A stretch of DNA of 64,000 nt. Origin: Flaveria trinervia (taxonomy: Eukaryota; Streptophyta; Magnoliopsida; Asterales; Asteraceae). Under the pieces are notes generated by a model. That model ran no database searches. It was not told the origin of the DNA and worked only from the letters and a program-made list of their open reading frames with translations. The stretch spans positions 85,244,248-85,308,247 of the forward strand of contig CM046447.1 of NCBI GenBank assembly GCA_025506515.1. The letters run 5' to 3'. The translations under genes and the position numbers were made by a program. Shown piece by piece: positions 55,454-64,000 of the stretch (positions are counted from its first letter, which is position 1; each line of letters opens with the position of its first letter).

Positions 55454-55700
55454 GTGGGCCCAGGCCCGGCCCATGTTAATGAAGAGTGTTGGGTTTGGGG
55501 GCCCAAAAACTAAGTGCTCTATTTTTTCAAATTTGTTTTATTGGGCCAGATGTAAATGAGGATGAGCCCATCAGTCCATGACAAAAAAACAGCCCATATT
55601 TGCTGTAATGGTTGTTCGACCCCACCTTTCCAATCACTTTTCCATATAGCGATGCAGCCCTAGTTGAATGTCTGCTCAACTGCTCAAGTTCCAAGGTAAG
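55454..55700 (+). promoter_or_regulatory. Possible host gene promoter and 5' exon with splice donor
   Basis: GTGGGCCCAGGCCCGGCCCATG at 55,454 is followed by TTGGGCC (55,541), GAGCCCA (55,565) and AGCCCAT (55,590). These TGGGCC/AGCCCA site II-type words cluster in promoters of plant housekeeping genes. A GCAGCCCTAG stretch and CCAAG/GTAAGC (donor GT at 55,696) follow. A T-rich region ends in TGTCTTAG at 56,415, an acceptor-like site. No downstream coding exon is visible, so this may be a gene fragment or a false lead. Confidence 0.3.
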
Positions 55701-55722
55701 CAATCGGCGCAAGTGAGATTGA

Positions 55723-55856
55723 GATTGAGATTGGCATTTGAAAGTTGAATATTGAATTTTGTCATTCTTGATAACTAATCGATTGAGATTGGCATTTGAA
55801 AGTTGAATATTGAATTTTGTCATTCTTGATAACTAATCGATTGAGATTGGCATTTG
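55723..55856. repeat. 58-bp tandem duplication
   Basis: Two exact-looking copies (55,723-55,780 and 55,781-55,838) beginning GATTGAGATTGGCATTTG, with a third partial start at 55,839. Confidence 0.9.
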
Positions 55857-55864
55857 GCAGCAAG

Positions 55865-56175
55865 TGAGATTGAGATTGAGATTGAGATTGAGATTGAGAT
55901 TGAGATTGAGATTGAGATTGAGATTGAGATTGAGATGAGATGAGATTGAGATTGAGATTGAGATTGAGATTGAGATTGAGATTGAGATTGAGATTGAGAT
56001 TGAGATTGAGATTGAGATTGAGATTGAGATTGAGATTGAGATTGAGATTGAGATTGAGATTGAGATTGAGATTGAGATTGAGATTGAGATTGAGATTGAG
56101 ATTGAGATTGAGATTGAGATTGAGATTGAGATTGAGATTGAGATTGAGATTGAGATTGAGATTGAGATTGAGATT
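55865..56175. repeat. (GAGATT)n hexanucleotide microsatellite
   Basis: About 50 nearly perfect units, with one interruption (GAGATGAGATGAGATT near 55,931-55,947). Open frames coding Leu-Asn, Ser-Gln, Ile-Ser and Arg-Leu repeats on both strands are artefacts. Confidence 0.97.
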
Positions 56176-56228
56176 GGCACTTGGCACTTGGCACTTGGCA
56201 CTTGGCACTTGGCACTTGGCACTTGGCA
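56176..56228. repeat. (GGCACTT)7 microsatellite
   Basis: Seven units directly adjoining the (GAGATT)n tract. The word GGCATTTG in the 58-bp duplication differs by one base, suggesting local origin. Confidence 0.95.
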
Positions 56229-57000
56229 ACATTAGCAAGCGAGATTGAGATTGAAAGTTGATTCTTGATCATTCTTGTTTAATTTCTTTTGGTTTGCGTT
56301 GATAACTCTTGCTTAATTGCGTTGATAACTCATTCATAATTGCTTCATTGCTTCTGTTTACTTAGTTGCTTGTAATTTAGAATTCTTGCTTAATTGCTTT
56401 AATTTGTTGTCTTAGGTTGCTTACTTAACGAATTTGCTTCCTATAAGGCTAGAAAACAAATTTAATATAAACATCTATATCTACACATTATATGATAATA
56501 AAATAATTTTAGCTCCGCCAACTATAAATGTATTAGTTTATTATTGCCGGTTCCAAACTCGAATAAAAAATGAGAGTTTATTTGTATTTCTTTGAAAAAA
56601 TATCTTATTTTTTAGTTTGATTGGGACCCTAAAAAAACATTAAGTCTGTCTTGCGCGGGCAACCGATATTAACATCATTGATTCATTAAAAAGAGAAATG
56701 ACATAAGGGAAGCAGATTACGATGCTAAATCCAATGAAAGATACAAGTGTAAGCTCCTCATATATGTGAATTACAATATCACATGCGAAATAAAAATCCA
56801 AGAAGTTGAAAACTTTTGAAATGCGAGAACTCCAATATTTGCATAAATTTCAAGAAAAGCGAAAACTTGAAGTTCCACAACTTGCATTTTGCGAAAACTT
56901 TAAAGTTTTCGCATATTCATTTTTTTGCTTTCTAATTTAGTGGGTTTTTTGTTTTATGTGATTGTGAGTGTGTGTTTATTGTGTGCGCAATGATAAGGGT
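56229..57000. other. AT-rich sequence, no gene seen
   Basis: T-rich, intron-like up to 56,415, with repeated GCTTAATTGC and GTTGATAACTC words. Then AT-rich DNA with a GCGAAAACTT/AAGTTTTCGC inverted word pair near 56,860-56,910. No coding similarity. Confidence 0.4.
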
Positions 57001-57668
57001 ATCATTTTACCCGAACCTTAATACGGAATTCAATTCGATTCAACCCGAACCTCAATAAAGAATACAATCAAAAAAATTTATATTTAGTTTCCATATATTT
57101 TTCTTATGATTACATTTTTCAAATTTAAATTATGTGTTTTTCTAGGTTCTATTTATTATCATTATTATTTTTAATTGAGATATAGGATTACAGAGTCAAA
57201 CGACGGTAACTTCCAATCGGTATTCAGCAATCGAAAATCGACAATAAATACATTCAAGTCTACTCTAATTAATAATATTTTGGTTTATCTTGCCTATATA
57301 TTTTTCCTATTCTACACATAAACATTATTCATCCCAAATTTTTGGATTCATTGTTAATTATGTTGATGATTATTTACATTGAATTTAATTAGGAGTTTCA
57401 ATTTTTTACTTTAAAAATTGATATTGTTGTTTAGAAAATTTTGGTTTGGGATAAATTAAAGGTTACTAGAAGTATAATTTGATTAATAGCCCAATTAATA
57501 GCACAATTAGGAACCCGATTACCGAATAAAATGACCCGAATAAACCCGATTACCGATAAACCCGAGCTTTATTCGGGTCGGTATTCGGGTAGGATTCCGA
57601 CATAAAAAAATCCGACGAACCCAACTCGATGAACCCGAAACCCGATTAAAAAACCCGATCAACACCCC
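57001..57668. repeat. CCCGAA/TTCGGG-rich block, possible hAT-like remnant
   Basis: ACCCGAACC words at 57,010-57,055 and a dense block at 57,520-57,660 (ACCCGATTACCG, TATTCGGGTCGG, AACCCGAAACCCG) ending GATCAACACCCCTA. Ends reading AACACCCCTA with CCCGA repeats are typical of short hAT-like elements. No 8-bp target duplication was found. Confidence 0.4.
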
Positions 57669-59100
57669 TAGATAGGATGCCCGAGGGGATTTGGGAGCTC
57701 ACCTCAGGTGGATCAAACATAAAATGATTTATACTCCTTTAGTATTGTAATCATTCGGTATAATAATCATCTGATTGAGATATTCTAGAATTGATTAATT
57801 ACACACATATCTATCTTATTTAATTAGCGAGTGCAATATGTACAAGTTGTATCGGGGTTACAGATTAGTAAGACTTTTCTATTTGATCAGAGTTAACAAA
57901 TATGAAATTCAAGTTAACAAATTACTAAAAAACACAAATACTTTGAGTAAAGATAAATACACAAGTTTTTTCAAAATATTTACTTGATTAATCTTTTGAG
58001 TACAAATGATACAATTAGCAAATAAAGCAATGGTTTGACAAACTTTATACTATAAAATCTAAACAATAAGAATAAACTATTCTATGTTTAGAATGTATAG
58101 ACAATTTGTAAATCATTGTTGTCAGCTTTTATACTATGTTATCTTCAAAAGGTGAAATACAACAGCCGTCAATAGAGATAGTTTTTAACTGTATAGTAGT
58201 TGATAAGCAGCTTATGTAGCTTAGTGTTGGTCAACTAACAGTCGATCAACAGCTCATCTGTTGAATGCAGATCAACAGTTTTTCATCATATGCTAATCAG
58301 TAGTTATTCAATATATGTGATTCGACAATTGATTCAGCACTTGACAGAAATCAGCAGTTAATAGCTAGTGTTGAATTCTTAAGTTTTCAATAACTCCATG
58401 CTCTTCATAAAACAACACAAGTGTTGATTCAAACAGGACTCTAAAACAACCAAAAAAGTTTCCAAGCTATTACTAAAATCATGCAATAAAACTAGATAAG
58501 ATAAGGGAAAGATAACTAAAAAATATCAGAAATGTTAGAAATCAACAGAAGACAAAAATAGTAAATAATTGTGACTGAAGTTGAATTATAAACCTACGAA
58601 ACAAGTAAGAAAGTTGTTTTGTTAGTGATCAAGACCAGCTTAAAGCTTAAATACTAAGAAGATCAAAGATAGAGAGTTGGTACCGATGACCATATTTAGT
58701 GATGAACATAAGTTTTCGTACCAAAGACCATTTTTTTTATTCTAAGACCACTTTTTCTACTAAAGATACAAGGTTGATACCAAGCAATTCATAGTAGTTT
58801 GCTACTGACTTTCTACGACAAATAATATCTATTGTTTGACAATTCTTCATCATTAATCGTTCAAGCGGCTAACCTTAGTTGTTCAACATAAATTCAAATA
58901 CAAGTTAGTTTTCTAGGATGTGTTTTACACAATTTGTCTGTATCAACTCATGTCATCAATAGCAGTTCATTACATAACTTCTTTGAGATTAGTTGTTGCA
59001 ACAATTGAAAGCACCTACGGTTAAGCCCTTCACTAATTTATCTACATCGTTGTTAATTCAATAACAATTGTTTAAATACTTATTTTGGTTTTCTGTTTTT
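57669..59100. other. AT-rich sequence with ATCAACAG-like words
   Basis: No ORF of note. At 58,150-58,380 the words ATCAACAG, GTCAACTAACAG and ATCAGCAG recur about eight times. At 58,680-58,770 AAGACCA recurs. These could be an LTR remnant of unknown family. Confidence 0.35.
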
Positions 59101-59785
59101 TATTGTCAAGGCTAACTGTTTTTAAGGTCTTATGCATTCTACAACCAAGGATCCACATTCATTAGGTCTTACTAACTACGGGGACCATATAGTAATTGTA
59201 TTGATACTATTATAACTAATGCATAAAGGTTTAAATGCAACATATGAAAAGAACAAACAAGATTTATCAATTTCGAAACGTATGTATCTTGACACTATAA
59301 ACTCACATTGAATAAAAAAGTATTCTCGTATAGCATATATCTAAAGTATCCCAGACTTACAATAGTCAAATACCTATATAACATAAAAACCTAGGATATT
59401 ACTAGTAACTAGGCTAGATCGATTATTTAGATGCGATTAAACTAAAGGAAACCTTACCTAATGTTTCTTGGATGCTTGGGACTTGTAAAGAGAAACCTCT
59501 TAATCAGATTTTGAGTGACTAGAGTAGAACTCAACGTTCTATTTATAGCATTACAAGAGCGGTTTAGGACATGGTTATGCCATACTTTAGCCAAGGTTGT
59601 GCCATCTACAGGCACGGTCATGTGCCTTCATTTTGAGCACAGTTGAGCTTGTTCTAGACATGATCGTGCATTGTTTCAAACCACGATTCGAATGACCCTA
59701 CGGCGTGTCAAATGGTCCTACTATGTGTCATTTTTTTGTTGCTAAGTCATCCCCATCATACCATTTACAATTTTAGGGTATTACA
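59100..59785 (-). mobile_element. Degraded gypsy-type LTR (minus strand)
   Basis: On the minus strand it starts TGTAATACCC at 59,785, right after a purine tract AAGATGGGAAGAAA. U3 has words like GGCACGGTCATGTGCC and GCACGATCATG (59,690-59,560) followed by CTATAAATAG at 59,548-59,539. A splice-donor-like TTAG/GTAAGG lies near 59,455. The far end was not located. Confidence 0.5.
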
Positions 59786-59965
59786 TTTCTTCCCATCTTA
59801 TAAAAAATCCATCCTTAAAATCTATGAATTGGAAGAGATACGAATATTTTTTCATCATCTATATTTCTACTTCCCATGTTAATTTAAGACCGTGCTTAGA
59901 ATTCCATTTTACCTATACAAGCGAGATTTGATTGTTTCTTAACTTTTTTTTTGTCCGTCTAAAAC
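59786..59965 (-). pseudogene. pol: Gypsy pol C-terminal tail (minus strand), very degraded
   Basis: Minus-strand translation gives VKWNSKHGLKLTWEVE, then MMKKYSYLFQF and DFKDG, before the polypurine tract and LTR. This matches the pattern of a gypsy chromodomain-like end (V-x-W-x(8)-TWE-x(5)-M-x(2)-YP-x-LF) seen well preserved at 5,130-5,225. Two stops are present. Confidence 0.5.
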
Positions 59966-62614
59966 TTGTAGCTTTTTGTGGAGTGTTTTATTCAAAGAAT
60001 GTAGGTTGGAAAGTTTATAATAAAACGTGTGATTTTGAATATATTTATAAAAATAGGTGATTATTTTAATACTTTTTTTTCTCACTCCTACCTATTTGTA
60101 TTACATAAAAGCTATAATTAAAAATGTTCACTAAGAAAGCAGAAGTAACATGTGGTAAACTGTTTTCTAATTAATTTATCACTGCAAATTTTTGAAGTCT
60201 TTTTTGTTTTAACATTATGACGCCTGGCGTTAAATTTAGTTTTTCAATTTTTTTCTAATAGCAAAAACTTTTTAAATTTTTAAATGTTTTTAATCATTCA
60301 ACATTTTTAAATGTTCTAATAATCTAACTTTTTTAATGTTTTAACTAACTTTATTATTAAATGACGTTAATAATTTAATATACCTTTTGGCTATAACAAA
60401 CCCTTTAAAATAAAAAATAAAACTTCTATATTAATTCAAGATATTCATCAATTTGGTTAAGGGTTACCGTATAAAATGGTATATGATATAAAGGTTTAAA
60501 CTTTTTTTATTTTATTAATTTAATTTAAAAATAAAAATAAAAATATCACTTTCAAGATAAGTTGTTATTTTAAGTGATTTTGAGTTTCAAAAACGTTTTT
60601 ATGTAACTTATTTGTTGATTTATTTATTTATTCAAGTTTTGTTTAATGAATTTCAATTTATTAAACTGGAACTAAAATTTTTATTTAAGTTGGCTATATA
60701 TTTTTCAAAATTTAACATTTTTATTTTAAATTAAAAAATATATTGGCTATTACAATACATATTGCCAACTTTTAATTAAAATATGAAACTAGTGGATGTG
60801 TACATTAATATGCAAGGCTCAATTTCAATAACCTAAATGTTAATATTAACCATGTAAAAAAATCTACGTCTAAGCGTGAAAAGGTTTCACATCCAGACGT
60901 TAATAAAAATAGTATAATAATTAATACATCAATTACATACAAACATTTTTAATGCCTGAAAATAAGTTACATTATTAAAACATTTAAAACTTTTAAATCA
61001 CTTAATTTTTCGAAAAAAGGTAATTGAAAGAAATATATAGAAACAAGAAAAAGGTTTAATCTATTAGAAAACAACTGGAATATTTTTATATATAAAAAAG
61101 CTCAGGGTTGAGGGGAAGCAGACTGAATACCTATTGAATTTGCAACTCAATGCTTCTATGTATTGGTATCTCTCAAAACTGCAATATATTGATATTTTAT
61201 GGACAAATTTTGCATATTCTTACAAATTTTTAACTAGAATAAAAAAAGAAATTGATTCATAGATCTATTTTATTATATAAAATTAGAACGTTAATTCCGT
61301 CTACAAGAATTGTCGGTATTCTCTATTTATGCATATTTATTATAGATAGCTATTAGTGATAAAATAAACCTTGGATTAATTATCTGTCCATACAAAAATC
61401 ATCGAGTGATGGATTCATGTGGATGCTAGAGGAGCTCTAGGCACCCTAGCTAGCACTCATATAATCCCAATCACTATAAAACATTTAATTTTCTAGTTCT
61501 AGATTTTATACGCACCCATCTTACATGCTGTTAGCTTCGTTTTATTCCTATCAGCTCTTCATTCTTAATATAATATAACAAAAAATTACAATGAATTAGT
61601 ATTTTTCTAAATACAGTATGGTCTAATTTCTATATACACCCTAATACAATTAAATTATTTTCTAACTACATAGAAATTTAAGTATACTTAATTAATTTGT
61701 TCAACAACCTTAAACTACAACATTAATTGATTATTTATGACCTACATGAGCAAAAAAAATCTTTTCGAATGACACAAGATTTTTTTCAATGAGAAATTAC
61801 CCGGGCCATTTTCTTTTGTTTACATAATTTTTATGGAAAGCAATATATAATTTGTTTTAAATATAAGAAAAAGTGATTAAACTAGGAATTAGTTAGTTTA
61901 TAATTATTTGTTTTAAAAAGTTGAAATTGTGGTATATGTGATTTTTTATCAATTTATTATACCACATTTTGCAAGGTCACTGGCCTTTGCACTCTCTCAA
62001 CTTTCATTATATGGTATAACTTTAAGTTACTTAACATTTCGATGTATATTTAGTTAAGAAATGAATCACATCGATTGTAGAGTTCATTGTTGTTGCAACA
62101 CACAACGAGTAATACTAAAAACTTGTCGGTATCAAAGTAAAACAAAATGAGAGAATCCACATATAAATATTTTGCTTTAATTAATTTACACAAAGTTATA
62201 TTGTATTATTGTTTGATTGTTTTATAAGGGTTTTAAACGAAGAAAAGAAAGTAAATAATGTAAAATTACAAATTAGTTATTTCAAGAAGTTAGATCAATT
62301 TATGAAGATTTATGCCTTGTTTCTACATGCATTTAGAAATTTGTTGTTAAGAATGATTATAACTTTCTTAAATTATTTTTTATTTTACTAATGCATAACG
62401 TATTTAAGAATACATCATAAACATAACAAAAGGGTGTTGCTCTTTGCATCTTAATCTATTATCATCCTAACCTACAATAATTATTATTATCCAATTATTA
62501 TTAACTCAAGCATTCAAAACTCTCTAATCATTCATTAATTATTTTTTTCAACCATACTCATTAATTGTTAAAAGGAAAAAAAATCATGACCATATTTTTT
62601 TTTGCCAAACTAGG
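59966..62614. other. AT-rich DNA, nothing recognised
   Basis: Very AT-rich, with long A and T runs and no ORF above 60 codons that resembles a protein family. No tRNA, rRNA or clear repeat structure seen. Confidence 0.5.
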
Positions 62615-64000
62615 TGTCACACCCTCAAAATTCACGTGCGGAGTTTTACCGCGAGGTGTGTGAACAAACCAGGATCACAGTCAATAGTTATTTAGAACGA
62701 CTCTATATGTCACTATTAAAAATAAAATCAACCAAATTATAAACTTGAAACAGTGCGGAAACGTTTTGTAAAACAACCCAAAGAAATAAAAGTGTATACT
62801 ATGGCAAAACATGCGCCAACCCAAAAGAGTAAACATTAACCATTAACTGATAAAAATGTCTTGAAGACCGAGTCTTAGAATGCAAGTGAAACCATGTAGT
62901 GAAACCGAGTCTTAAAGAGTAATCAATTTCCAGTCCCAAACATGATGTCCTAACTACTAATCAACATCAACATCATACATGATCATCAAAGTCCAAACAT
63001 CACCCATGATTATCCAAGCATCCCATATGACTAATTTAACATGTTCTATCACATTAGAATTCATCCATGAACATACTAACATGCTCCTAATATCCCAACA
63101 TGTTCAAACTATCATCCATCAAACTTTGTGCAAATAAAGTTTCCCTTTTGGGAAAGTACATTCCAACATCTATCAAACACTCAATGTACTCATGAATTCA
63201 TCACAATTATACCATTTCAAGCTCATAACAACCTCTAGCCATGATCAACAATGCCTAATCATCATAATCTAACAATCATCATAAACAAAAGTTTCCACTT
63301 TTGGCAAGATATGAACAACAACATTCATTCTAAGATTTCTAGCATTCATATTAACAATCTAACATTTAATCATCATCATGAACACATCAAAAACATCAAT
63401 CCATGATCAAATCACCCTTTCATGCAAAATAAAGTTACTAATCTTAGTAACCTATGAACCACACGTCAAGAACATAGTTTTGTTGAATAATCAACGTAAA
63501 ACCAACATCAATCTAACCTTACTAACAACATACCATCATCAAACGATCACAAATTAACACCCAATTCACCAAGTTTGACCTAGGGTTTCGGCCAACATGA
63601 AAACTCCCACAAAACCATCAAAACTAACCTTAATTCTTGCAAAGGAACACGATTTGATGTTGCTAACTTGTTGTATTGCTTGTAATCGAACCAAAATCGC
63701 AGCTACTTGCTTGTTCTAGGTTGAATTCGCAAGGGGAGAGGGTGTGAGAGTGGAATCGCAGCCGAAGAGGGGGTGTGGGGCTAGGGTTTTTGTTTTAATT
63801 AATTAAATTTCCATATTTACCCTTTAAACCTTTGTAATTTGTATTTTATAAAAACTAGGCTTTAAACTCTTTGTAAAGTGCTTTTAGCTTAATAATATAA
63901 AGATATAAACTAATGAAAATCATTATATATTTTATCTTTATAAAATCACAAGACATACGAATAAATATGCACGTTTCCGCGTTACGCGATTAATTTCTTA
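62615..64000 (-). mobile_element. Gypsy G2 LTR (minus strand), runs off the window
   Basis: The plus strand starts TGTCACACCCTCAAAATTC, the reverse of the LTR end at about 1,559. AT- and CATCA-rich U5-like sequence follows. Then on the minus strand near 63,640 there is a splice-donor-like AAG/GTTAG in a leader region reading from GCTGCGATT. The LTR start is beyond 64,000. Confidence 0.65.

Noticed and set aside
55865..56175. Telomere-like repeat
   Set aside because: The unit is GAGATT, not TTTAGGG, and it lies among unique AT-rich DNA.
55762..56272. Leu-Asn, Ser-Gln, Ile-Ser and Arg-Leu repeat proteins
   Set aside because: Microsatellite translated in four frames; no start context or flanking coding sequence.
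57001..57668. Complete hAT MITE
   Set aside because: End words are suggestive but I could not match terminal inverted repeats or an 8-bp target duplication.
62209..62391. 60-codon frame in AT-rich DNA
   Set aside because: Lys/Phe/Asn-rich chance frame with no motif.

Overview
This window is plant nuclear DNA, most likely from an asterid and plausibly Asteraceae. The organism is inferred from the style of the retroelement gag, pol and accessory proteins, not from any host gene. I can support no intact host protein-coding gene, rRNA gene or tRNA gene. Almost everything from 1 to about 52,900 is a nest of broken LTR retrotransposons; 52,900-62,600 is AT-rich, apparently low-copy DNA with one candidate host promoter; the right edge enters another LTR.

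Layout. 1-1,560: gypsy-type leader, gag fragment and LTR end (family G2 here). 1,561-10,343: a second gypsy family (G1) in the order integrase fragment, LTR-A, deleted pol, LTR-B. It is interrupted by a non-autonomous copia-type element (2,091-4,517) and by a solo LTR (7,982-8,860). 10,344-16,744: two internally deleted copia copies (family B) and a copia RNase H scrap. 16,745-23,400: G1 LTR-C followed by gag and pol, cut at 23,400 by a Sire-like copia element on the plus strand. 27,007-40,939: a minus-strand copy of the same Sire-like family inserted into the plus copy. It carries gag, nearly open pol, and a long accessory ORF (aORF) between pol and the 3' LTR. 40,936-42,040: truncated G1 LTR-D. 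42,041-47,640: minus-strand copia remnant (family X) split by a 2.6-kb solo LTR with a perfect target duplication. 47,850-52,890: copia-like LTR and a G1-related gag split by a reverse-oriented solo LTR, which itself holds a Tourist-like MITE. 55,450-56,420: GGCCCA-rich possible promoter, splice donor and large (GAGATT)n microsatellite. 59,100-59,960: very degraded minus-strand gypsy LTR plus pol tail. 62,615-64,000: minus-strand G2 LTR.

The most unusual signal is noncoding. Several unrelated retroelement families carry arrays of short near-palindromes built as CA(A/G/T)TCG-NN-CGA(C/T/A)TG in their LTRs or leaders. In the copia LTRs the array lies directly upstream of the TATA box. The same arrangement (array, about 12 bp, TATAAATA) sits upstream of the aORF inside the Sire-like element, which suggests a separate internal promoter for that gene. 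A related pattern occurs in the G1 LTRs: one slot just downstream of a conserved splice-donor-like site holds a different short-word minisatellite in each of four copies.

All coding annotations are of pseudogenes. Boundaries marked by LTR ends, primer-binding sites, polypurine tracts and target duplications were read directly from the sequence. Family and function statements rest on recognised motifs, since no database search was possible.
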